A DNA stretch of 64,000 bases from Hydractinia symbiolongicarpus (lineage: Eukaryota; Cnidaria; Hydrozoa; Anthoathecata; Hydractiniidae), in the NCBI RefSeq assembly GCF_029227915.1, contig NC_079887.1, forward strand, positions 21,325,650-21,389,649. The letters are read 5' to 3'. The position numbers were made by a program, and so were the translations under genes. A model generated the notes under the pieces. That model was not told the origin of the DNA, did no database searches, and saw only the letters and a program-made list of their open reading frames with translations. Shown in pieces: positions 11,330 through 21,250 of the stretch. Position 1 is the first letter of the stretch, and the number at the start of each line of letters is the position of its first letter.

Positions 11330-11620
11330 GCAGATAAAACTAGTCTTTTAAGACGGAAAGTTTAATTAAAAAAGGAGGTTTCTCTCCAAAGAATAAGAAG
11401 CTGCTGGAGAACTTCTGCATTCTCCCCTTTACAGGGATAATCGGAAAGTTAATGGATTTCGACTGTACTGAAACAAACACCTATGAATGTGGAAACACGA
11501 GGATTGGTGAAATTCACTCATGCTTGGGATCTGGTGCGGGCCCTTGAGTAAGCATCCCCTGCCTCCTGCAAGACACCAGCCACATTCATTGACACCGTCC
11601 GCCAAAACCAATAACTTTTG
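11330..11620 (-). mobile_element. LINE 3'-end fragment in an intron
   Basis: On the plus strand the words GAGGTTTCTCTCC and CTCCCCTTTACAGGGAT parallel the terminal blocks of the USP-bearing LINE family near 6160-6205 and 28430-28490 (minus-oriented). Only the 3' end remains, inside the first intron of the uncharacterised gene at 10380-15019. Confidence 0.4.
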
Positions 11621-11644
11621 TTAAACTTTGGAAAAAGAAAAGTC

Positions 11645-11895
11645 GACAGCTGCAAATCGTATCGTTGTTGCTTTTACCTACTGACACAGAGCCCAGGGCT
11701 AAGAGAGGTAGACTTGGAACCCAGCCCTTAGAGAGGTTGTGACAAAGAATAAAAAGCAGCAAACCTGGAAACAGAAAAGCTTTCTGACCTTAGACATGAA
11801 CACTTGAGAAATCGTATCGTAGTGTTGGGCTGACCAAGAAACCGCCCCTTAGAAAGGTAGACTTGGAACCCAGCGGAGGCGACCCAGAAAACCAT
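11645..11895. repeat. Imperfect direct duplication, about 160 bp period
   Basis: AAATCGTATCGT occurs near 11648 and 11811, and GAGGTAGACTTGGAACCCAGC-like words occur near 11704 and 11859. A unit of about 160 bases was duplicated in tandem. No coding content. Confidence 0.5.
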
Positions 11896-14800
11896 TACAT
11901 ATCGTCTCGAGCTTAAACAAGTAATTCACTTCACCACCCAGTCAACTTTTATGATTCGAAATCCACCATATACAATAGAAGTGAAATATTGACCAATATA
12001 AAATACCAAAACATAATGTAAAACAAGTTTTAAAAATTAACAAAAAGCTTTTGTGCTATGCCAAGATCAGTTAAGCTAAAATCTTTCATAATATTACAAT
12101 ATATATTGTGAAAAATCGAAAAATACTTATAACACTAAAAATTACGTTGAGCAGATTTTTTGGTGGATAAGCGTCTGATAGAAGCAATTTCTGAATGAAG
12201 CTTTGGTGAAAAAAATGCTATAAAAGCTTAATAAACTTTTGTACAAATTTTGATTTAGAAGTTACTAACTTTCAAACAACCCAGAAATATGAATAAATAC
12301 AATTTAAGTTGTTACAATAAATTTGTGTTACCTATAAAATAATATATTACTTATGTATTTAGGTGTTTTGGTATGCGTCAATCTTTAAAACTTTGGGATA
12401 AATCAATAAAAATACAGTCATTTGAAACTGTTGATACAGCAAAAGAAAGAACAAAAGAGGTGAAGAAAAAAATTTAAACTGGTCAACAAACTCTGAAAAA
12501 TCACGTAGGAAATCACAAAAGCTATTCTTGGGATAAAAGTGGTCTTGAGGAAGAGGTAAATTGGTTTAAATTCAATTCTGGAGATTGATAAGAAAAGCAA
12601 ATTTTCGAGTGAATTTATTTCAACTGACTTTTTAATTACAGGCAAAGTTATGGGATTCTAATACAGAAGTTAACTGGGCAGAAATTGGTAGAAAATACAA
12701 AATATTGAATAAAAGTGGCAAGTTTGCTCAAAATGGTGGACAAATAGCGAAAGAGTACCTCCTATACAAAGCGAAAAATGGGTTTAAATTAACGTATAAA
12801 GGCAAAGATGAGAAAAAAGATATCGTTAGAAGAAGATTAAAAAGAGTTGCAAATACAACAGTTCCAAATGACATCAGTGCAAAAAAGGTAATTCTTACTT
12901 TTAAACAACAATATGCCAGTTTATATAATATATATAGTATATACAACTGTATCAGATTTTATTTGCTTTTCTCAAAGGTGAAAAAACTGCTGGATGATGA
13001 GATAGCAGCAGGAAAAATCTTAATTGGCCATTTAGTCAACCCGAAAACATACACTAGATTTTCAATAAAAGATGGAGTGGTTAGTTCAACAGAATTTACA
13101 GTGAAAGGACGTAAACACACATTGCATGAGATACGCAATAAACTGCTGCTGAAGCACAAAAAATATATGAGATCACAGCCTGATAGTTATTATGAAAGTT
13201 TGTCTGAAAAAGATATATATGAACGCTTATTGTTATTACAAGAGCAGAGTGCGGACCACTCAAATTTGAAAATGAAGCTGAAACAATACGAGTGCACAAG
13301 AAATTTACAAATTTGGCATGATGCTTTCACTATTGCTAACCACAGCCACATTTTGTTTGCTGTGAATGTTTTATATGACACTGCAGTATTCTATACTGAT
13401 AAGGAGTACTTGCAGATTTATGGAAACAAGGTAGATGTACAAAGTGAAATAGAGAGTCCAGAGTTGTACATAATTGGGCGATGTAAATCTTCTGATGAGC
13501 AACTAGGTTATGTTGACACAAGGGTGGAATGCTTACAAGACCTAAATATTCCAATAACTACTGATGAAGGAGTCACCATTTATGACAAAATGAGATTGTT
13601 CCATGGTGATGGACCAGCAGCACAACTCGAAGGAGGTAATCAAAAAGGTGGACATTATTTTTGTCCAACGTGTGACGTATTTCTATACCAAACGGATGAT
13701 ATAACTTATAGTTATCAGCTTAAATCAAACTCACTGCAAGAAATACAGCATAAAGTTATAAGTGGAAAATATGGACTGATAAACAGTAATAAAGGTAAAC
13801 TAAAACCCTTTGCTGCCTTGTCAACTAAGGAACTTCAGGAGGAATTGAACTAAAGAAAAATATCCACTAATGCAACAACGAAAATAAATCTTGCTAAAGA
13901 ACTAAAACAACACTTAAAGGGTACTACAAGAGTACCAATTCTTTTAAAAAATAATCCAACTAGTGACCTATCAAGTCTGAACCTGGAAAAATACGAGATC
14001 GCTATGCTGGAGCCCATGCACGACATTGGGGGCCATATAACTAATCTTTTTGAGGAGCTACCTCACCATTTGACAAAGGCTGACAAGGAAAAATTTGACG
14101 AAGCATTTGAGATTAGTCATAAACAAAAAGAAACACAACGGAATTGTGATAAACGCAAATCACTATTGACAATAATTGTAACCCTTGACGGTAAAATAAA
14201 TAATAAAGCTATATGCCTGCTTAAAACATTGGCAGATATACAAAGAATACTTTACTTGAACAAATTGAAAAGAAATTCACAGGAAATATTGCGATTACAT
14301 AATGCTTGTTTCAAACATGCAATTTTACTGAAAGAAGTCATTGGTTTTAATCTGAAAAAAATTACTAGGGAAAAGTTGTATGGCAAATATATGCACAATT
14401 TAATAGTACACTCTCCAATTCAATATCGTCTAATCAATGGACAATCAATTAATTGTGAAGGTGAAGAACGTTTTTTTAACACAATAAACAGATTACTGGT
14501 ACTACAAGTTCTAACAGACCAGGTCACATTATTGGCAACATTATAACAAGGCATCAGATAGAGTCGCGATGCAAAGAATCATACAACCTTAACAATGAAA
14601 ACAATCAAGTAAATCGAGATATACAACAACTAAATGAGATCATTGAACGATATCAATATAATACCGTTTTCACATATGATTACATAAAAAAGATTGGTGC
14701 TGAATGGCCGTCCCATTTATAAAGAATTTCCGACTTTCTTTATGCTGGTGAGAAAGTGTGGTGGAAGAGCACTGAATTTGGTGTTGAATTTCTAGATAAA

Positions 14801-15019
14801 TGTCGGCATGAAAAATATCCGCAACTACCTAAAGTTTATCACTTTCGATCAATAACAATTCCACAAATTGAACAAAAGCTGGAAGGTATGTGGGAAAAAC
14901 TGATAAATGAAAACATAGTCATACCCATTCATCAAATTTATACTGAGAATGAAGATGGAAAAAGCATATCAGCCACAAACTATTATGTCCATATATCAAA
15001 GATCAAACAACCATTCTGA

Positions 15020-15634
15020 AAGGTCACACTAGTGAAAATGAAAATGAAAAAAAAATTGAGCCTGAATTTGAAGAGTTGGATGATAAATGCTTGGATATAC
15101 AAGAGAAAAAAGAAGACATTCCTACAGATACTGATATGAACCTGGAAAAAGAAGAGGCTATTGACTATATATATATATATATCAGTGGTATAATTTGGAC
15201 TACATCCACTTGTGCTTTATTTCGTTTGAGAAGAAGACTACTGTAGGTAGCTCATCATTTCTCCTAAAAACGAAAAAATTAGCCCCTAAAATTCTGTAGT
15301 ATTTACTTGAAAGACTTTTTATTCTAATTATATGAATTTTAGAAGAAGATATTCATTATTTACCTGAAATAAAAAAGTTTTAATCCACACGCTATCATCA
15401 AACACTCTGGAAATGTTTTTGTTTTCGCCAACGGCCAATATTGATATATATTTGTAAGCCTCTGATTGGTTTAAATATTTATTGCGCGACTTGCCCAAAG
15501 TAGCATTTCCTAGATCGCGGTGGAAAAAAAGACAAGCCTTAGCCGACATGAGCATGATGCTTCTTCCCTAAAGCTTGAGGTTGAATTAACTTGTATATAT
15601 ATAATTAATTGCTAATTTATTCTTTTCCAAATAG
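15020..15634. other. Intron 3' part of P element
   Basis: There is a TA-dinucleotide run at 15165-15183 and otherwise unique AT-rich sequence, ending with the polypyrimidine-like tract and AG acceptor at 15634 used by the P transposase. No gene seen. Confidence 0.4.
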
Positions 15635-18091
15635 ATCCAACACGAAAATCATTAAAGGAAGGTGCAATACCAACTATCAATCTTCCCCAAAAAAGTATTA
15701 AAACACCAAGCCTGCAGCACGCATAACCTTGGCCATTGAGAAACGTGAAGAATGTTTAGTGCTTCAGCAATTGTCACCTTTACCACCACCACGTATGTAT
15801 AAAAGTTTTGCAGATTTCCAACAACGCATTCAAAAGCTACAACTTGATGAATGGAATATCAGCACATCAAACACCCTCGCTGTAATCACTTTACCTTCTC
15901 CTGATCACATTCTACCAAAATATGAAATCTTTGTTGACCAGTCGTTGTCATTTAGTCTACGCGTTTTTGGTTGGATGTTACCGGATAACCATAAACTGTA
16001 TATTGATTACAAAAGATCATTTTTAAATGTCACACTTTCTATTTTTGTTTGTGATGTTATGAAGTTTAATTTTTGTACTGGTATTCAAACTTCTGATCTT
16101 GATGTGAAACTTAGCTGTCAAAGCCATGTTATTCCAAGAAAATTTGATTACCATCAATTTCAAAAAAAGGAATTCAAACCTGTTGTTAGTCAAGACGAAT
16201 ATTTTCGTTCTTCCATGTGTGAACTTCTGTTAAGTAATGATGGACAGAAAATATGCATTTCTTGTGATAAACATAATGTGAAGTGCTTGTATGAACGTAA
16301 TCGGAAAAAGGCAAAGCTGAACGAGCCTGCAAAGCTGACTGCTCCGATAAAATTTACTTCGCCTGAAAGTACAAAACTTACCATACAAGGTCAGCTTTAA
16401 GATGTAAGCAGTTGGAACAGGAAATTATTAATATGAAAACATCAATAACTTCAGACAGCAAAAATGTGACTCCTGAACTTTCCAATGATTTCAAATCCAT
16501 ATTTTCAAGCTCTGACCAAGGCAAAATCCCCCCCTTTATGAAATTATTTTGGGAGGAGCAGCAAAAGTACCTAAAAGAATCAAATGCAACAAGTGTTCGG
16601 TATCATCCAATGATTATAAAATTTTGTTTGGCTCTTGCTGCTAAATCATCATCTTCATATTCAGACCTTCGGTACAACAGCAAAACCGGTGCTGGCATTT
16701 TAATACTTCCAAGTTTACGAACATTAAGAGACTACAAAAATTACATTCGTCCAAAACGTGGATTTAACAATGAAGTGATTTCAGAGTTAAAACAAAAGAC
16801 AGAGCTATTTTCTTCTCCTGAAAGATTTGTTACTATTCTCTTCGATGAAATGAAGGTGCAAGAAGATCTTGTATGGGATAAACACACTGGCGAGTTGATT
16901 GGTTTTGTAGACTTGGGTGACATTTCAGTAAATTATGCAACTCTAAAAAATGTTAAAGAATTGGCTACCCATGTCCTTGTATTTTTGGTTAAAAGTGTTG
17001 TCAATCCTCTTTCATACAGCATAGCCACCTTTGCCACTACAGGTGCAACATCTTTTCAGATATTTCCATTATTTTGGAAAGCTGTTAATATTTTGGTAAA
17101 TATTGATTTAAAGGTTATTGCTGCAACTGCTGATGGTGCTTCACCAAACCGCAAATTTTTCAAAATGCACAAAGCTTTGGATGGAAACCCAGGAAAGAAT
17201 GTTGTTTATAGAACTGAAAACCTTTACAGTCAAGATAAACGGTATATCTATTTTTTTGCTGATGTCCCTCATCTTATCAAAACTGCTCGTAATTGCCTCT
17301 ACAACTCAGGTGCTGGTCGTGGTACCAGGTATATGTGGAATAATGGTTTATTTATTTTATGGAGTCATATATCTCAACTGTATTATGAGGATTTGGACAG
17401 TGGTTTAAAAATGCTAACTCGTCTTACATCTGATCACATTAACCTAACACCGTATTCTGTTATGAGAGTTCGTCTTGCAGCACAAGTCCTAAGTGAAACA
17501 GTTGGTTCAATTCTAAACGAATTTGGACCACCAGAAGCTGCTGGTACTGCCCAGTTTTGTGACATGATGGATAAGTTTTTTGATTGCTTGAATGTCAGAA
17601 ACACTGTTGAACATACATTGAAGCGAAAACCTTTTTTAAAGCCTTATGAGTCGATAGATGATGAGAGATTTGAGTGGTTGGATAATTTTCTATCGTATTT
17701 TACGCAGTGGAAAGAATCCATAGATCAACGTGCAGGAAACTTTTCTAACCATGCTAAAAGTAACATGTTTGTTTCATGGCAGACACATGAAGGATTGCAA
17801 ATAACAGTCCATTCCTTCAAAGAAGTTTCTAAGTTTCTTCTTCAGCATGGTGTTCCATATATTCTTTCTGAAAGGTTTTGTCAAGACGATCTGGAAAATT
17901 ACTTTGGCAGACAGCGTGCTATTGGTCATCGCCGAGATAATCCATCTGTGAAAGATGTCGGCTACAACGACAACACCATAAAATCTCAATTTTCTGTTCG
18001 CCCAATTGCTGGTAATGTTCGAGGTGCTGTTGGTAAATATAATGTTATTGATGATACTCCACTACCCAAAAGAAAGAAATCAAATCAGTAA
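15635..18091 (+). pseudogene. P-element (THAP9-like) transposase body
   Basis: The exon at 15635 continues the THAP exon of 9246-9477. The body follows in two frames: 15729-16400 (MYKSFADFQQRIQKLQLDEW, FGWMLPDNHKLYIDYK) and 16412-18091. Before the second, CKQLEQEIINMKTS is a short coiled coil. The catalytic RNase H-like part includes VTILFDEMKVQEDLVWDKH, ELIGFVDLGD, VIAATADGASPNRKFFKMH and FADVPHLIKTARNCLYNSG. The C-terminal helical part has FCQDDLENYFGRQRAIGHRR, DVGYNDNTIKSQ and RPIAGNVRGA, the standard end of P transposases. The acidic residues of DEM, ADGAS and the QDDLENYFG Asp/Glu are present. One frameshift lies near 15710 and another near 16400, so it is nearly intact but not translatable as is. 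Confidence 0.85.
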
Positions 18092-18145
18092 GAACTTTTG
18101 TCCCATTAGGGAATTTCTAATAAAACAGCTATTTTTATAGCTACA

Positions 18146-18212
18146 GCCCTGGTAGTCCAATAGTAGGACAACCACATTGTGGTAGATCTAGGTTCAAATC
18201 CTAGTCAGGGCT
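18146..18212 (+). other. tRNA-like sequence with a 3-nt anticodon loop
   Basis: Acceptor arms GCCCTGG and TCAGGGC, D stem GTCC/GGAC, and T arm CTAGG-TTCAAAT-CCTAG form a good cloverleaf. The anticodon arm, however, is ACCAC-ATT-GTGGT with only three loop bases, so it cannot decode. It is preceded by TATTTTTATAGCTACAG, which recurs in front of the opposite-facing tRNA-like unit at 18431-18493. It is probably a tRNA-derived repeat (SINE head) or tRNA pseudogene rather than a working tRNA. Confidence 0.5.
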
Positions 18213-18430
18213 TGTATTATGAAAATGCATAAGATATATTTTTTATTGTCCTTCGGACATAACAAACATATCTAAATTCAGCATAATGAACACTTAGATT
18301 ATATTTTATAAAACATGATAAGATTTACTAATTTTACCAAATTTTTCTTCATGACATGACTTCTTTAAGTACCAATATTAAAACACAAATTTAAAAAAAA
18401 AATGTTTCTAAAACACATTTTAGTTATCAT

Positions 18431-18493
18431 CGTCTCAGCTGGGAGTTGAACCCAGATCACCAGATTGGTATCTTTCCATTAGACGACTAAGAC
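18431..18493 (-). other. Second tRNA-like sequence, opposite orientation
   Basis: On the minus strand: acceptor GTCTTAG with CTGAGAC, D stem GTCT/AGAT, T arm CTGGG-TTCAACT-CCCAG, and an anticodon arm ACCA-ATC-TGGT with three loop bases. The leader TATTTTTATAGCCACAG matches that of the unit at 18146. The two form an inverted pair between the convergent P transposase (ends 18091) and C2H2 gene (ends 18534). Confidence 0.45.
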
Positions 18494-18533
18494 TGTGGCT
18501 ATAAAAATAACCGTATTAATTTGGCAAAATACA

Positions 18534-19737
18534 TTACTGCGTTGGTTTTGAACTGCAAGTGGAACTGGCCCTTTTCATTTCTGTCCTGAGATAACGTTTT
18601 TTTGATACCTTTTTCGCTATTTTGTGTTTTTCCCTAACATCTTTTGCATACGAGAAGGTACGAACCTTGACAAACAAACTTACCATATGTTCCAACAAAT
18701 TGAGCTGAGTTTCTTCCTTAACTTTTGGACTAACACTATACCCTATATGTAAAATTGGAAACAACTAATGAATTGGTGATCATAGCACGTACAAGTCTTT
18801 GCAGTTAATAACAGATGTCACATTGATTGTGTGCTCACGAAAGATTTGCTCACATTGGTAAAAAACATCTTTGTACTTGATTTTGGTACTTCCCATCCAA
18901 AGTCCACCTCTGTTCCGAGCATTAACCAATGTCTGGGTGCTATCTTTTTCTACTTTACAAGCTTGTAGTAGTGATACATACTGCTTATAAACTTCAGAAC
19001 TATGCCACTTCTTTCAAAAGCGAAATTTTGAATGCAGTTTGTGCAATATATAACCAAGCAGATATTGCAAACTCTTTTTTTCCTTATCAGGTAAAGATGC
19101 AATTTTAGTTAAGGTTTTAGCATCACCAACTTTTGAACCAGAAAGGTGGAGTAAAACATCATTAGCTACTTCAGCAAGTAAAGTGTTACTAACAGTTTTA
19201 TCTTTAAACTTATCCAACAACAAATTTTCAACAAGCAACGAATAATATTTTGCATAAAATTTCTCAGCATCACCATTAAATTCATCGATTACAGACCTTA
19301 TTTTGCACCAAAGTTCATGTGCCTCATCTGTAGAAAAAGAAAAATTCTTTGGTGAGAATTTATTTCTTAGCTCTTCTGGGAAACAGCAGTCTGAGACAAG
19401 TTTTTCAGCACATTTTTTCACAATCATCTTCAGTTCAAGTGGATGCAGTTTTTTCAAAGAAATTTCATCTACAGAAGAAACCACTTAAGTCTGTTGAGGG
19501 TCGTGTCACATGCTTACTGTTGATGTGCCTAGAAAGGCCACGCCTGGACTTGCATCTCTTTTCACAATGTTCGCATTGAAATCCTTCAACTATTTCTTCA
19601 TCCAATGTTACCTCAGAAACAAGGTTATTAATTTCTCCATTAAAATCTTCATCTCCATCAAGAAAACCACCTTCTAGCAAGTAATACAAATCATCAAGCT
19701 CTTCTCCTGCAATAAAACTCTCTGAAAGGGTAGCCAT
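18534..19737 (-). pseudogene. C2H2 zinc-finger gene convergent to P transposase
   Basis: From ATG at 19737, within the right terminal repeat, the protein begins MATLSESFIAGEELDDLYYL, is acidic for about 55 residues, then has one C2H2 finger, FQCEHCEKRCKSRRGLSRHI. A single-base frameshift near 19490 leads to SLKKLHPLELKMIVKKCAEK and a helical region to about 19014. Decayed frames then give SEVYKQYVSLLQACKVEKDS, LVNARNRGGLWMGSTKIK and HTINVTSVINCKDLY. The C-terminal piece at 18764-18534 is FSYAKDVREKHKIAKK, LRTEMKKAS-like. I recognise this as a recurrent transposon-associated family (RNRGGLW motif) without known function. It lies within the P-element borders and ends 440 bases from the transposase stop, so it looks like the element's second gene. 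Confidence 0.55.
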
Positions 19738-19831
19738 TTTGATGAAGTTGTGTACTTTCAGCGGGTCGTCGAACTTTTTTCAGCCTTGCGCGCGCAAGAC
19801 AATATTGAAGCTAATAAACGGCCCACCGTGA

Positions 19832-21095
19832 CTAAATTTGAATATAGCACAAGGTCCGGTTTAAGCTCAGAGGTTCAAAAGGAAGCTCAAAAATGAACTT
19901 CTTCAAAGTTTCTACCAAATGGGTAAGTACAGAATCGTGTCTAAAGGTATATCTTCCCTGGGAAAGAGCAGTTTTACAAGCACCAAGTATGTGCGCAGAA
20001 ACAAGATGGTTCTGTATTTATTTCCCCCCTCCTCAAGTTACTTGGTGAGGGCAGAACATCGTAAGTGGATTGCAGGCAGAAAGATAAGAGATTAGGAGGA
20101 GTTGCTAGGATGTTCTTATATGAAAGATCAAACTTTACGTAGTTCTCCCATCTCCCATCCCCCGCACCTGAAGTTGCAGTGCCTTAGATAGATAGCTTTT
20201 CTCGTCAATCTCAGCCGATGTTTTTGCGATTAACTTTCTGTACTTGTGAGTGGTTTTTGGTGGTATTACTTCCACTTTACAATTGCCAAGACCGGTTCGT
20301 CCACGCTGTAATTCATCCTCAGCTATTTCAACTGCATCGCTCACCTGCCTTTAAAGATGGATTGAGTGTTGACAGAATTGGATCTTTGGAGTGTCGCAAA
20401 AGTAGGTGAGCACTAATTTTTGCGGATTTTAAAATAGAACTGAGGCTCTTAATGGGCAGAGGGCAAGGAGAGGAGTCAGCATATAGGGATGTTTGTGATG
20501 GAACGGTGCAAGTTCAGCCATTTTCGTATGAACACTGAAACCTTTTGCTCTAGTTGCCAGCAACAGACATCGAAACCTAGTATATTAACAGTGGCCACTG
20601 AATTCGCGGGATCAAAAGATGTTGCAAGATCCAAAGTTTTTGTGCTCCAGTGTATAAGGACTTATTAATGACACCAAGCCCTTCTATCAGCTTTTCCTCT
20701 AATTCGTTGATGGACTTCTTGTCTGAGATAAAACAATCAATAATCCGGCCTAAAAATCGCACTGGCAAGGCATGAATAGATGGGATATACTGTGAGAAAT
20801 GTCGTTTTCAGGGCTACTTACACTAAAAGGGGTGCTATTGATAGATCTTCCCTTGATGATCACAAAACTACGGGATTTTTCAGCGCGAAATGTCATATTG
20901 GCTTAACTTAGAGCTGTGGTGCACCTGTTAAGGAGTTCCAGCAACAGACGAAGACATGATGTTTATGTCGTCCATAAAAGACCTTATTAAAGGTAAGGAT
21001 ACTCTTTTAGAGGTGATGTAGCATGACACAGATGTTGCCAGCGTGTACTCCAAAATAACATTTATGCCTGATATAAACAAGACGATGTTATAAGT
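19832..21095 (-). pseudogene. LINE reverse transcriptase, Zn knuckle and REL start (copy 2, upstream half)
   Basis: Minus strand from about 21090: GINVILEYTLATSVSCYIT, then the RT active-site motif RSFMDDINIM (near 20985). Next come ANMTFRAEKSRSFVIIKGRS, PVRFLGRIIDCFISDKKS and QKLWILQHLLIPRIQWPLL (the palm/thumb region typical of R2/CRE LINEs), then LQRGRTGLGNCKVEVIPP. Further on are STYDVLPSPSNLRR, EPSCF and HILGACKTALSQGRYTFRH, a CCHC-type knuckle region. Last comes KPDLVLYSN, the PD motif of the restriction-like endonuclease. At 19831 the P element begins, and the REL domain resumes at 9096 with HVIIVELTCPCEEN. This copy therefore shows RT, REL and (after the P element) USP in one collinear LINE. 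Several stops and frameshifts break it. Confidence 0.8.
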
Positions 21096-21250
21096 GAGGT
21101 CGTTACACCCAAAGACAAGGCAATTGCAAAGCCCCCTTGCTAAGCTTCTAATAATTGCTTTCTAGGAAAGCGGCGAGTGAACGAACTCGTGAATAACGGT
21201 AAACTATATCTAAAACACACAGCAGGGGTAAGAATGAAAATTACAAAGTG
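21096..21250 (-). mobile_element. LINE 3' UTR fragment
   Basis: Plus-strand words GAGGTCGTTACACCCAAAG and AAAGCCCCCTTGCTAAGC match the 3' UTR of LINE copy 1 (about 6620-6760), including the following ATTGCTTT..GGAAAGCGGCGAGTGAACGAACTC-like part (here split by differences). It lies directly against the 5' end of copy 2, so two LINE copies meet head to tail here. Confidence 0.5.

Larger units (their letters stand above)
10380..15019 (+). pseudogene. Uncharacterised transposon gene ('FHGDGPAAQ' family) inside P-element intron
   Basis: A multi-exon gene I do not recognise functionally. First exon 10380-11257 carries NLHSTPNVKCKQKSCVF, KRFCQARKKNISYTTNE and NFGFKKKFGVNFSKGLAS, donor at 11258. Exon 2 at about 12363-12558 has GQQTLKNHVGNH. 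Exon 3 at 12642-12888 has VNWAEIGRKYKILNKSGK and NGGQIAKEYL. Exon 4 starts at 12978 and is long, with LFHGDGPAAQLEGGNQKGG, HYFCPTCDVF, MLEPMHDIGGHI and CEGEERFFNTI. The tail to 15019 reads RPGHIIGNIITRHQIESRC, VWWKSTEFG and LEGMWEKLINENIV. In-frame stops occur at 10800, about 12475, 13851 and about 14719, with a frameshift near 14490. The conserved acidic and Cys motifs suggest an enzyme core, possibly a transposase of an undescribed superfamily. Confidence 0.5.
9097..19831. mobile_element. P-superfamily DNA transposon, about 10.7 kb
   Basis: The element carries a THAP exon, a P transposase body and a convergent C2H2 gene. Its two ends are similar in inverted orientation. Left, 9097-9180, reads CGGTGATGGCCC ... 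GTTTAGC ... GAAAGTACACAAGAACTTC then AAAATGG. Right, read on the minus strand from 19831, is CGGTGGGCCGTTTATTAGC ... GAAAGTACACAACTTCATC then AAAATGG. It interrupts a LINE REL domain: KPDLVLYSN lies just outside the right end and TIFFSYDYDSNDLKHVIIVE just outside the left. That fixes the borders to within a few bases. A clean 7-8 bp target duplication is not visible, probably because of decay. Confidence 0.65.

Noticed and set aside
18146-18212. A functional tRNA gene
   Set aside because: Anticodon loop has three bases, so no usable anticodon.
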